A DNA stretch of 64,000 bases from Auanema rhodensis (Eukaryota; Nematoda; Chromadorea; Rhabditida; Rhabditidae). The stretch is from NCBI GenBank assembly GCA_964057225.1, contig OZ059895.1:12896001-12960000 (forward strand), read 5' to 3'. A model generated the notes under the pieces. The model saw only the letters and a list, made by a program, of their open reading frames with translations. It did not search any database and was not told where the DNA came from. The position numbers and the translations under genes were made by a program. This document shows, piece after piece, positions 35,784 through 45,048 of this stretch (within the stretch, counting starts at the first letter, position 1; each line of letters opens with the position of its first letter).

Positions 35784-36276
35784 GTCCGCGCCTAAAGTCT
35801 TCTTTTTTGTTTGCTGAGCAGAGAGCAGAATGATGATCCGTTCCTTGACAGCGACTGCAGGTTATGTTGCAGTCGTCCATGTGCGCGGGGGCCAAGCATT
35901 TCACACAGATTCTTAGATGGTTACATCTAAGTGATCTGTGGTGGGCAGTTGGATATACTGGACAGTTGAACGAGCGATGGCCGTCGGCAGGAGTTGATTC
36001 ACAGAATACGCATGAGTTAGGGTTCTTTAGGTTGGCAAGATTGTTGGTATTGTTGAGGAGAAGCTGCGATTGCAAATAGAGTTGATCAATCTTTGCGTTT
36101 AGTTGCTCCAGAGCAGCTTCAATGTTGGACGCACGAAGACGACTCTTTTCTTCAAGAATAATAATATGCTTCAGTTTTAGCGGTTCGCTTGGAAGCTGCT
36201 CCATATTTGAAAGCTTCAAATCATCGATGATTGATAGGAGGTTATCGTTCATTCTGACCGAAGTAGGTTCGGTCAT
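35767..36276 (-). CDS. Zinc-knuckle accessory ORF overlapping the 3' LTR
   Basis: 169 aa from the first ATG (36276); the frame is open five codons further. The N-terminal two thirds is predicted helical, with no clear homology. The C-terminal part has Cys/His clusters in order: CVFC with downstream H and C, CNHLRICVKC with H and C, then CSRC with HH and C. This spacing resembles the zinc-knuckle cluster between Gag and protease of the same element's polyprotein (CVFC..., CYVC..., CNSC...), so it may be a diverged duplicate of that module. It is the last ORF, it covers the purine run AAAAAAGAAGA (the best polypurine candidate), and its stop codon lies 17 bases inside the LTR. It is probably an RNA-binding accessory protein; the function is not known to me. 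Confidence 0.75.
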   Translation of the reverse strand: MTEPTSVRMNDNLLSIIDDLKLSNMEQLPSEPLKLKHIIILEEKSRLRASNIEAALEQLNAKIDQLYLQSQLLLNNTNNLANLKNPNSCVFCESTPADGHRSFNCPVYPTAHHRSLRCNHLRICVKCLAPAHMDDCNITCSRCQGTDHHSALCSANKKEDFRRGLSRST

Positions 36277-36415
36277 AATGATCGTCCGCAACTGAAGTAT
36301 TTGTAAAATTTATCTCTATTTATACTAGATTTTTGTACCTCCCCCTTGAATTTTTCTTTTGTTTTCTTTAGATTCAAAAAAAAATTTTTTTTTTTTATAG
36401 TTGTAGTTGTTGCAG

Positions 36416-36542
36416 ATGTCACAAATACAGTATCAGATGGAAGAAGACGAGCTCGGTCCATATGAATTATGCGATCGATGTAAGGCTCAGGACACTCATC
36501 GTATACGGGAAGGCCCGGTAAGCTTATTGTTTTTTATTTATT

Positions 36543-36574
<32 letters not shown>

Positions 36575-36803
36575 ATCTCAGTATTGTTGCAGATGACGGA
36601 CGATGAGCTTTATCCGGAGGATGGAGTTGAGCCAACTCGGGAGCAGCTCATCTACATGTTCTCGAGGATGCCGTTGCCTCCCAACTGCAGATTCTGCAGG
36701 GCAAAGAACCCCCGCCACCACGAACGTGAGGAGGTAAGCTTATATATTTTAACTGTGAATGTAAGTATTCTTGCAGATCTCAGACGATGATAGTGAGGGG
36801 TAA
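36416..36803 (+). CDS. Three-exon antisense gene, acidic CxxC protein
   Basis: Predicted spliced gene opposite to the retroelement. Exons: 36416-36517, 36593-36733, 36777-36803, with introns of 75 and 43 bp. Donors are both GTAAGCTTAT; acceptors are ATTGTTGCAG and ATTCTTGCAG. All junctions are phase 0 and give an 89-aa protein ending in TAA. Just before the first ATG is another acceptor (GTAGTTGTTGCAG), fitting either SL trans-splicing, usual in nematodes, or an unseen upstream exon. AATAAA follows at 36909. The protein is acidic, with CDRC in exon 1 (..MEEDELGPYELCDRC..), CRFC and HH in exon 2, and an acidic tail SDDDSEG. The exons share starts of the type GATGACGGACGATGA / AGACGATGATAG and look like duplicates. 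I do not recognise the family; it may be a captured host gene or an antisense accessory gene. Confidence 0.7.
36518..36592 (+). other. Predicted intron 1 of antisense gene
   Basis: GTAAGCTTATTG to ATTGTTGCAG with a long T-run before the acceptor. Its length suits nematodes. Confidence 0.7.
36734..36776 (+). other. Predicted intron 2 of antisense gene
   Basis: 43 bp, GTAAGCTTATAT to ATTCTTGCAG, close to the shortest common nematode intron size. A second GTAAGT lies inside at 36761 but would leave too short an intron. Confidence 0.7.
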
Positions 36804-36908
36804 CTTGTAACTTCAAATATATAGTGTTTTTGTTTTGTTTTGTTTTTTTTTTTGTTTTGTTTTTTTTTTTTTTTTTTAAGTGTTTATAAATTGTTCTTAT
36901 AGCTAATT

Positions 36909-36914
36909 AATAAA
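36909..36914 (+). terminator. Polyadenylation signal of antisense gene
   Basis: AATAAA about 105 bp after the predicted stop codon, followed by a T-run. The T-runs read as A-runs on the retroelement's own strand. Confidence 0.6.
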
Positions 36915-36967
36915 GTTTTTTTTTTTTTTTTTTTTTTTTTTATTATTACTACAGTAAGATTAGTGTT

Positions 36968-39900
36968 TTAATTTTTATTTGTGCTAGACTCAGCTCTGTG
37001 TCTAGGATTTCTGAGCATTTTTCTCATTAATGATGTAATTATCATCACAATTTTTATTATCTGAATGATTAGTTTTTGTATGCTTATGATTATTATAATG
37101 ATTGTTTGTACCCCTATTATATAAGATAATACTGGTATAAAAACAGTCATCAGGAGTAAGCATATTGATAATGCCCAGTTTGTTTTAACTACATTTAGAA
37201 TGTTTCTCCAGGTGTTAGCATTTGTCACAATGTTCATGATTGTTTTTTCAACGTCTGGAATTTCACTATCCCATTGTAAGGTTCCTTGTATGATCATGCG
37301 GTGTTTTTCATTGGCACATGTTACAAAGCATTCTTCATAGATTTCAGAATTCTCTGAGTAATATTCCACAGCTGTAAGTGGCATGTGTGGAGCGCATTCA
37401 ATCATGTATATGTTCTCACTACATTGCATTGTGATCCAAGACTCCTTTTGTGATATACACATGAACTCGGCAACAGCCGTTCTTCTGCAGCTGTGACACC
37501 CGGAAAGTTTTTTAAATTCCGGTCGACAAGGAAAGTCGTACAGGAAGGTACGAGACGACACATTCCCTTGTAGTTGAAGAACAACAGTTGATTCATCAGT
37601 TTGAGGAATAAGTGTTAATTTGTTTTCTTTCATGGTAATTAGGGTGTTCTTGGTGTTCATGGGTAATAAGTTTGCCTGATTGAAAATATTATCAGATGGA
37701 CAGGTACATGTTAGCTCTTCCCTTTTTGAAATTTTGCAGTTGCACAACCTCAGTATTTTACAAGAGTTAAATTCATTTGTAGTTTGATATTTGGTTTTGC
37801 ATGCTACTTCACTCATAGTATGAGGTTCCATGTAATAACTGTTTATGGTTGACAATGCATATTTGGTGTTCAAATATCGGGTTGGTGGCACAATATGGGA
37901 GATTGAGCTTATATTAAAGTTTGGAAAATTAACAGTGTCGTATGGTTTTAAAAGAATATTAATATTGGCTTTGTGTTTAAATAGATCATATTTTACCTCT
38001 AATGGTATATTTATTTCCCAAGAATCACATTCTACTATTTCATAAACTATTTCATTGATTGGTTTAAACTCAGTTTGATAGATTGAGCAACCGTCTTCAA
38101 GAGACCAACATCCGCAGAAAAGAGAGCCACATCGCCTAGCACAACCAACTTGTGTTGGTCCTTCTTTTTTATCAAATTCTTGTAATTGTCCAATAGGATT
38201 TATAGCTTCACAAGTGTGATTACAAGATCCTGATCCATAACAGGAATATTGAGTTTTGTATTGAATTGTGCTTTCTCGAGTATAATATAGCGTACTTTTC
38301 TGGCAAATGTATTCTGTTGGTTTTTTCGTTATTTCTATTTTGCCGATAGATTTATTTTGGTAAATGAATTCTAAGCAAGCGTCTCTTATGCCTTTATTGA
38401 AAATGATTTCATTATCGTATTCTTGATAACAATTTGTTCGATTAATGCAAATTATATTTATTGAATGCTTAATATGTGAGTTTGAACAAGATTCCACTGT
38501 TATTAATAATACCATGAGTGCTATCGATAATTGTAATGAAGTGAATGATGATGTTCTCATGTAATTTGGAATTTTAATAGTTTCTGGAATATCATTTTTC
38601 CATTTTGGAGTTACATTGTCAAACTTCGTGGTTACTGTGTTTTCCTTTTGTACGACTACATCGTCTGAACTTGTTAATCTTTTTGAATCAGGTTTTCCAC
38701 TTCTAACTTCGGTTAGTATCGTTTGCCAATTATCATTTAAAAATTTATACCAATATTGGTCATTTTTATGAGCTTTCAATACTCTTTTACAAATTGCTAA
38801 TATAGTAAATAATAGTATAATTGGTATGAAAAATGTTATCAAAGTCGTTAATGGATTACATTGAGGGAAATATAATGCTTCCGCTGTTAGCAATTCAGAG
38901 GATTGGCATGTAGCCTCAACTGTTGGAATTATCCCAAGAAGAGCTACTTTTGGAACAATCGTTTTCATTTTATTTTTCTTAAAATAACTTCTTACCGCTG
39001 CTTGACTACCTTGTGTTCTTGTTCTGAACCATCTATTTAGATTTGAAGGTTTGGATTCATTTTCGGTTTGAAGAGTTATCTCATTTGTTTGATCTTTCTC
39101 TTGTTCTAAGTTCGTATTATTAGAATCATTTTCGTCTCCTGCGTCGTTGATGATATTCATGTTGGGTGTATAGATTTCGAGTGGTATTACATTGTTACTT
39201 TGTTCACTTTCTTGAGTATTTTCAATAGTTTCAACATTTTCAACCCGATTTCCTTTTTGTGTTACCGTCCCGGTGATTAAAAATGGATTCACTTGGTATT
39301 TTTTATTGTATCTCATTGAGTGAGGTTCTGACGCAAACGGTGCTGCTTCTGCGTTTCTCACTTCTAGTGGATATATGTGGTTTAATGAACGAGTTGTTAT
39401 GAGACCAGTGCCAGTTATTAGTTTTGCAGATCTAACTTCCCCATCTGCACTTTTTATCAGTTCTATTATGCGTCCTAATTTCCATTTACCTCTACTTGAA
39501 TCCTCATTTTGTATTATAATAACTTCGCCTTCTTGTGGTTTCTTAGCGTTCGTTGCAGGTTGTTTTCTGTTGTGTTTGTAAATATCTCTAAGATAAAGTA
39601 AATACTCGGAATAGAATTTTTTCCAAAATAGTTGAGTTACATCGTTAGATAACTCTATTGCTTCAATGGCTTGCTCTATAGTTTGTATTGTCCTGCTATT
39701 GATAGTTTTATCATAAATTCGGGTATTCGATACGTTCGAAGAAAGTGTAAACCTGATGGAACGGTTTAAAAAATCACAAGGTCTGATAGGCAAAATGTTC
39801 AGGTTGGATGGGTTCGGATGTGTAAGCGGGCGAGTATTCAAAATTGTTTCGATTTTTACAATTACTGTATGTATATCATCAATTGACATTAATCTATTTC

Positions 39901-42900
39901 CAATTGTTTTGTATAGTGCTAACTTTGTTAGTCCTACTAGTCTTTCCCATGTTCCACCTTTCCATGGAGCCTGTGGTGTGTTGAAGTACCATTTAATATT
40001 CTTTTCGGCAAGATAATTGGTTAATGTTTTTTCATTTTTAGATTCATGGTTTTCTGTGTAAAACTCTATTACTTTAGCACTTAATAAGAAATTTCCTCCA
40101 TTATCGCTTCGTATTATTTCTGGAATACCTCTTCTTCCAATGAACCTTTCGAAAGCGTTTAAGAATGCTTTTGTTGATTGGTCAAAAACTATTTCTAAGT
40201 GTATAGCTCTTATAGCTAAACAAGTAAACAGACATATAAATATCTTTTTGCCATCCTTTATGGTTATTGGACCTAATAAGTCACAACCTGTACTCATGAA
40301 TGGTTTTGTTAGAATTACTCTATCCTTAGGCAATGCTGGCATTAAGGACGTTCCAAACGGCAAAGCGTTGTATCTATTGCAGATTGTGCATGTTTTGAGA
40401 ACTGATCTGACTATGCTTGATGGTTTACTTAAAAAGTATTTTTGACGCAAAAGTGTTAGAACAAAATCTCTCCCTTGGTGCATGCATTCTCTGTGTAAAT
40501 GCATAATTATGTGTTCTGTGTACGGAGAATCCCTTGGAAGATATATGGGATTTTGAGTTTCAAACGGTAATTCCGAGTTGTTCAATCTACTACGAACTCT
40601 GATTATTTCTTCATCGAGAAAAAATACAAAACCTTCATGTTTTTTCGTGAGGAGATCTATTGTTACATGCTGTTGTGCTTTACTTATTAGTAGTTTGGTT
40701 ATAATCTCAATATCATTAGCTGTAGTTTGCCAGTTTTCATCTAATTGCATTACCTTATTTAACCTTGTTATAGCTGTGGGATGTACTTTTATGATCCAAT
40801 GTCTCAAGAATTTACTTAATTTAACTATAGTTTTCAGTAAGGTATAGTTGTTGCTACGTAATTTAAATATATCTTCAACTGGTATTTGTGTTATTTGTTG
40901 TTGTTCAACGGTATCGATCAAGGTTGTTATATTCCAAATAGGCTCATATTCAATTTCTTCAATGTGTGATTTTGTTTGGGTTAACCATTGTGGTCCTTTA
41001 ATCCACATAGAATCACTTAGTTCTTGGAGACAAGCTCCTCGAGAACCAATATCGGCTGGGTTATAATCACCATTCACATGAAAAAGTTTGATTTTAATGT
41101 TACTTTCCTTCAATTTATCTATATACTTCCTTACATTGTCGACGCGACAGCCTACATATGGTGGTAAAGTTTTCTGATGGTTAGCTATCCAATGTAAGGC
41201 TACCTTACTGTCACTGGCTACGTGTACAGTTTTAAGATGATTGGTTGTAGATGTGACATTATCAGCTAACATAATACCTAATAGTATGGCAATGAGTTCT
41301 AGTCTTGGGATAGTCAGATTTCCCTTCTTTGCAATTTTCGACTTTCCGCTTACAAGTTGGCTTATTTTACCATTGGTTTCAATGTATGTGCAGGCAGCAA
41401 TGGCTAGTTTACTAGCATCCGTAAATACCCATAATATAGAGTCATTCAGGTTTAACTTTCTTTCAAGTCTCAATTCCTTTTCATTTAATAATTCATTTAT
41501 AGCTAAATTCCATTTATGTGTTATTTCTTTGGGTAATTCTACATCCCAACCCTTGAATTGATCACTTGATTCTCTTAGTAGTAATTTTAATGGTAAAATC
41601 AATGGGCTTGCCATACCTAATGGATCGAATATTGAATGTATTTGACTTAACATGTTCCTGTGCGTGTTGATTTCAAATTTCTTTAATTTAAGTATAAGAA
41701 CGAATAAATCTAATTTTGTATCATAATTTAAACCCAAAATTTTGGTAGTATTATGTGGGTATTTGTCTTCATTGTTCATATCTTCAGTAACTTTTGGATT
41801 GTTGCTCATAAATTCTCTTAAATTCATAGAAATGCCTTGTAAGATTTTCTTGGCTTTTTCGCATTTTATCTTAGCTTCTTCAACACTGTTTGCATATAAA
41901 ATTATATTGTCAACATATAAGGAATCGAGCAAGTGACTAGCGTAAGGGTCGGTATGATTATTGAGGTACCAGGCTAAGCTCATGCTTAATATACCCGGGG
42001 ACGCTGTTATACCAAATGGTAGCCGTTTGAATTGGTATGTCATGACGTTATATTTATTTACCGATTCATTTTCGTTTCTAATCCAGAAAAATTTACAATA
42101 TTTTCTGTGCTCTTCTTTAATACTTATTTGTAAAAATGCTGACTCAATGTCGCAGGTTATTATTATTGGACTTTTTCTACATTTTATTAATATATCATGA
42201 ATTTTGTGAATAAATGTTTGGCCTGAATGCATAACTTGGTTCAACGATGGACTATTTTTTTGTTTTGCTGAAGCATCAAACACGATTCTTAAAGGTCGAG
42301 CTTTTTCTTTTCTCCACACTCCATGATGTGGTAAGAAAAATCCATCTTCGGCTGATTCATCAACAATTGGCTCGATAATTCCCTTTTGAATGTATTCATT
42401 TATTAATTTTTTATACCATTCTAGTTGTTCTTTATTAGAGTGTAGATTTTTCCATAATGTCATGAATCTATGAAAAGCTGGCCATTTATTATTTTTCAAT
42501 TTATTCAAATAATTTTTAAATGGAAACGGAGCTTCAATTCTCCCGGCTTTAATGGATAGTTTTTTACTATATTCTTTAAGATAATTCTCTGCTTCTGCAT
42601 TGTTATCTACTATGGTGCTTATTCCAATAGTATCGATAAGGAAAAGTTCTTTCAGTTTTGTTTCTGGAGGTGGTTCATGACTTTGTTCCTCTTCAATGCT
42701 ACACAGAGTTACAATTTTTTCAAGTTTAGTTTCTCCATTTATAAGAGTTCCAAATACAGATCCTTTACATAAAAGATCAGAGGGAAGTCTGAATTCTTCA
42801 TTGTCTTTTACAAACAATTTTAATCTATCTTGTCCAATCAAAACATCCGGTTCAAAAACTTCCCCATTTGTATCGGTATTGGCTAATATAATATTATTTT

Positions 42901-44800
42901 CTTTAATGAAGCTCAAATCCTTTCTTGAAAGATAAGGACTATATATGTGGGAACTGATTTTTGGCTTAGTGAGCATTTCAGTTACAATTAAATTTTTTTC
43001 TTTAGTATAGAATATTGTGTTTACTATACTTGAAACATGAGAATGTTTCATTCCTCCAATACCATGAAATGTTTTTCTTTGTTTGGATTTAACTGGTAGT
43101 TTCATCCTTTTTGCTAGATCTTCTCTGATAAAAGATCGTTGAGAACAATCATCAAAAATAATGTTAACTTTCTCATAACTATCGCTATTGTAATTGAACA
43201 AATTTGCTTTTGCTGTTCGTAAAATTATTTGGCCTTTTTCTACGTCATGATTACCAACAATTGTGGTTAAACTTGTGGGTTCTTCATGTGCTTTCTTTGG
43301 AATAATTGTTTGATTATTTCTGGTCTTTTCTTCATCATTACCCCTTTGTAAAGAAATGTTGGTGATGACTCCATTTCTATTCTGATTTCTTTTATTTTGG
43401 TAACAAACTGAAATGTTGTGATCATCATGACAGCTGTTGCATTTAAACTTTGGCCATGTGCAGTTTTTGCTTTGATGATTGTCTGCAAAGCATACATAAC
43501 ATAGCCTTTTTTCTCTTAAAATTTTCCTTTTTTCCGTTGTTTCAATAGGACACATATGGCTATTGTGTGAATTGTTCGCGCAAAAAACGCAATTCCTTCT
43601 TTGTTTCAAATCCTTAACTTCATTCAATCGAAATTGTTTTTTAGTTTGATCACCATCTGGATTTTTACTTTTTTCATTGTTACTGAGATACAGTGATTCA
43701 GTGTTTTCAGTCATCTGTAGTAGTTTTACTTGCGCCGAAATATGTTCAATGATTTTCTCGTGGGACCATTCAAAATTTTGTTTGATGTGAATATCTTTGA
43801 TTATTTCAAATGGGAATTTATTGAGTACGGTAGCAACATAAAGCTCTTTGGTTAAAGATCCTCCCGCCGCTTGAATCTGTCGCAGCAGAGCTTTTATCTC
43901 TCTTAGCGTTTGAGCACAACTATCGGCTCGTCTTGAAGCTTTTGGCACCTTATTCAACTTGTTGATCAGCGTTGCTGTATCAACAGCGTATGAGGAATAT
44001 TCTTCCTTCAAACAATTTTTCATAAACTCATAGTTTTCTTCGGTACCGGGAATTCCCCTAAGAAGATATTCGGCTTCACCTGATAAGGACTCACATAGGA
44101 AGTTCACTTTTTCACTTATAGAGAAAGATTCATTGTTATCAATCATTCTCATGAATCTATCCCAGAATAAAGGGAATTTTTCCGGAGTACCGTCAAAGGT
44201 TGGAGTTTTTAATACGGGTCTTTGCAGTATTTGGTTAATCAGTCTTACTTCATTAACATGCTGATCATGCACTACCTGATCGGGTAAACTGTTTTGTTTT
44301 TCTTGTACCTCGTTTGTACAATTTTCATATTCTTTTTCTTCTGTATATTCAACTCTTTCCCGAAGTTGTTGTAATTCAAGTTGTATTTCCATATCTTTGA
44401 TTTTTTCTTTATTTTTATCAATAAGATTTTTTAAGAATATCAACTTGTCATTCAATTCCAGTATTATTAACGTGGCATTGCCACGGATGTCTCCTTTCTC
44501 ACCTTCTTCGAATTTTGTAAATTTTTTGTTTAATTCTTTTTGGTGCTCTTCTTCTAAAAGCTCACAAACTCTTTGAAAATTAATTTCAATGGTTTCAATT
44601 GATTGGAGTTTATTCTCCAAAATATTCAAGTAATTTTTAACTCTTGCACATTCATTCTCTTGCGCAATAATTTGATTTACCGGCTCAGACAATTCTGAGT
44701 AATCGGTCATTTTCTTATAGTTTTCAACTTTAGAATTCAGTTTATTCAAAAATTCTAATTCTCTCCCCATTTGGAGAATATATCTTTGAGCGGAGGACAT
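36968..44800 (-). CDS. BEL/Pao Gag-Pol-Env polyprotein
   Basis: 2610 aa from the first ATG (44800) without a stop. Domains by residue: 1-190 coiled-coil-rich Gag N-terminus; 190-380 DUF1759-type capsid (TPTFDGTPEKFPLFWDRF); 402-465 zinc knuckles; about 550 aspartic protease, DDCSQRSF; 780-1060 reverse transcriptase with YVDN; 1120-1250 RNase H (FTDAS, SDSK); 1432-1475 integrase HHCC; 1500-1620 integrase core (D in GCDLLGP, SDNGGNF, GGTWER); 1727-1810 DUF5641-like. From about 1955: hydrophobic segments, then a signal-like stretch at 2085-2104, a Cys-rich ectodomain with a phlebovirus Gc-like fusion-loop region (2219-2232), and long membrane segments at 2539-2590. Replication occurs in the cytoplasm, with integration in the nucleus; Env could allow entry into cells. 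Env is probably released by proteolysis or made from a spliced RNA. Confidence 0.92.
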   Translation of the reverse strand: MSSAQRYILQMGRELEFLNKLNSKVENYKKMTDYSELSEPVNQIIAQENECARVKNYLNILENKLQSIETIEINFQRVCELLEEEHQKELNKKFTKFEEGEKGDIRGNATLIILELNDKLIFLKNLIDKNKEKIKDMEIQLELQQLRERVEYTEEKEYENCTNEVQEKQNSLPDQVVHDQHVNEVRLINQILQRPVLKTPTFDGTPEKFPLFWDRFMRMIDNNESFSISEKVNFLCESLSGEAEYLLRGIPGTEENYEFMKNCLKEEYSSYAVDTATLINKLNKVPKASRRADSCAQTLREIKALLRQIQAAGGSLTKELYVATVLNKFPFEIIKDIHIKQNFEWSHEKIIEHISAQVKLLQMTENTESLYLSNNEKSKNPDGDQTKKQFRLNEVKDLKQRRNCVFCANNSHNSHMCPIETTEKRKILREKRLCYVCFADNHQSKNCTWPKFKCNSCHDDHNISVCYQNKRNQNRNGVITNISLQRGNDEEKTRNNQTIIPKKAHEEPTSLTTIVGNHDVEKGQIILRTAKANLFNYNSDSYEKVNIIFDDCSQRSFIREDLAKRMKLPVKSKQRKTFHGIGGMKHSHVSSIVNTIFYTKEKNLIVTEMLTKPKISSHIYSPYLSRKDLSFIKENNIILANTDTNGEVFEPDVLIGQDRLKLFVKDNEEFRLPSDLLCKGSVFGTLINGETKLEKIVTLCSIEEEQSHEPPPETKLKELFLIDTIGISTIVDNNAEAENYLKEYSKKLSIKAGRIEAPFPFKNYLNKLKNNKWPAFHRFMTLWKNLHSNKEQLEWYKKLINEYIQKGIIEPIVDESAEDGFFLPHHGVWRKEKARPLRIVFDASAKQKNSPSLNQVMHSGQTFIHKIHDILIKCRKSPIIITCDIESAFLQISIKEEHRKYCKFFWIRNENESVNKYNVMTYQFKRLPFGITASPGILSMSLAWYLNNHTDPYASHLLDSLYVDNIILYANSVEEAKIKCEKAKKILQGISMNLREFMSNNPKVTEDMNNEDKYPHNTTKILGLNYDTKLDLFVLILKLKKFEINTHRNMLSQIHSIFDPLGMASPLILPLKLLLRESSDQFKGWDVELPKEITHKWNLAINELLNEKELRLERKLNLNDSILWVFTDASKLAIAACTYIETNGKISQLVSGKSKIAKKGNLTIPRLELIAILLGIMLADNVTSTTNHLKTVHVASDSKVALHWIANHQKTLPPYVGCRVDNVRKYIDKLKESNIKIKLFHVNGDYNPADIGSRGACLQELSDSMWIKGPQWLTQTKSHIEEIEYEPIWNITTLIDTVEQQQITQIPVEDIFKLRSNNYTLLKTIVKLSKFLRHWIIKVHPTAITRLNKVMQLDENWQTTANDIEIITKLLISKAQQHVTIDLLTKKHEGFVFFLDEEIIRVRSRLNNSELPFETQNPIYLPRDSPYTEHIIMHLHRECMHQGRDFVLTLLRQKYFLSKPSSIVRSVLKTCTICNRYNALPFGTSLMPALPKDRVILTKPFMSTGCDLLGPITIKDGKKIFICLFTCLAIRAIHLEIVFDQSTKAFLNAFERFIGRRGIPEIIRSDNGGNFLLSAKVIEFYTENHESKNEKTLTNYLAEKNIKWYFNTPQAPWKGGTWERLVGLTKLALYKTIGNRLMSIDDIHTVIVKIETILNTRPLTHPNPSNLNILPIRPCDFLNRSIRFTLSSNVSNTRIYDKTINSRTIQTIEQAIEAIELSNDVTQLFWKKFYSEYLLYLRDIYKHNRKQPATNAKKPQEGEVIIIQNEDSSRGKWKLGRIIELIKSADGEVRSAKLITGTGLITTRSLNHIYPLEVRNAEAAPFASEPHSMRYNKKYQVNPFLITGTVTQKGNRVENVETIENTQESEQSNNVIPLEIYTPNMNIINDAGDENDSNNTNLEQEKDQTNEITLQTENESKPSNLNRWFRTRTQGSQAAVRSYFKKNKMKTIVPKVALLGIIPTVEATCQSSELLTAEALYFPQCNPLTTLITFFIPIILLFTILAICKRVLKAHKNDQYWYKFLNDNWQTILTEVRSGKPDSKRLTSSDDVVVQKENTVTTKFDNVTPKWKNDIPETIKIPNYMRTSSFTSLQLSIALMVLLITVESCSNSHIKHSINIICINRTNCYQEYDNEIIFNKGIRDACLEFIYQNKSIGKIEITKKPTEYICQKSTLYYTRESTIQYKTQYSCYGSGSCNHTCEAINPIGQLQEFDKKEGPTQVGCARRCGSLFCGCWSLEDGCSIYQTEFKPINEIVYEIVECDSWEINIPLEVKYDLFKHKANINILLKPYDTVNFPNFNISSISHIVPPTRYLNTKYALSTINSYYMEPHTMSEVACKTKYQTTNEFNSCKILRLCNCKISKREELTCTCPSDNIFNQANLLPMNTKNTLITMKENKLTLIPQTDESTVVLQLQGNVSSRTFLYDFPCRPEFKKLSGCHSCRRTAVAEFMCISQKESWITMQCSENIYMIECAPHMPLTAVEYYSENSEIYEECFVTCANEKHRMIIQGTLQWDSEIPDVEKTIMNIVTNANTWRNILNVVKTNWALSICLLLMTVFIPVLSYIIGVQTIIIIIISIQKLIIQIIKIVMIITSLMRKMLRNPRHRAESSTNKN

Positions 44801-44884
44801 TATTTTAGCCTTCCTCAATGGATATTTCAGATTCAGCGATATTTTTATCGTCTTATTGTTTCTTGACAAGTAATTTCTTGTCAA

Positions 44885-45028
44885 CTCGGATTTTCTACGA
44901 GTTCTTCGGAATTTTATTTCTCCGGCGGTTCTATATAACCTTTAACACAGTGTTCTTCGGAATTTATTTCTCCGGCGGTTCTATATAACCTTTGTTTTAA
45001 ACTTTCCTTATCAGTAAGCAACTGAATT
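44885..45028 (-). repeat. BEL leader with 42-bp tandem duplication
   Basis: Untranslated leader between the primer site and the polyprotein. A 42-43 bp segment (TTCTTCGGAATT...TATAACCTTT on the plus strand) occurs at 44901-44943 and 44952-44993, differing by one T. It could be packaging or leader RNA structure; no ORF is present. Confidence 0.8.
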
Positions 45029-45046
45029 ATCCTGCCGTGGTCGCCA
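45029..45046 (-). other. BEL primer binding site, probably tRNA-Arg
   Basis: Two bases inside the 5' LTR the minus strand reads TGGCGACCACGGCAGGAT. This would pair with a tRNA 3' end CCTGCCGTGGTCGCCA. An acceptor stem starting GACCACG fits arginine tRNAs by general knowledge; the primer identity is inferred. Confidence 0.75.
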
Positions 45047-45048
45047 AA

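Noticed and set aside
36407..36790. Continuous 127-codon ORF over the antisense gene
   Set aside because: It reads through a T-run as poly-Phe and through two good introns; the spliced model explains the sequence better.
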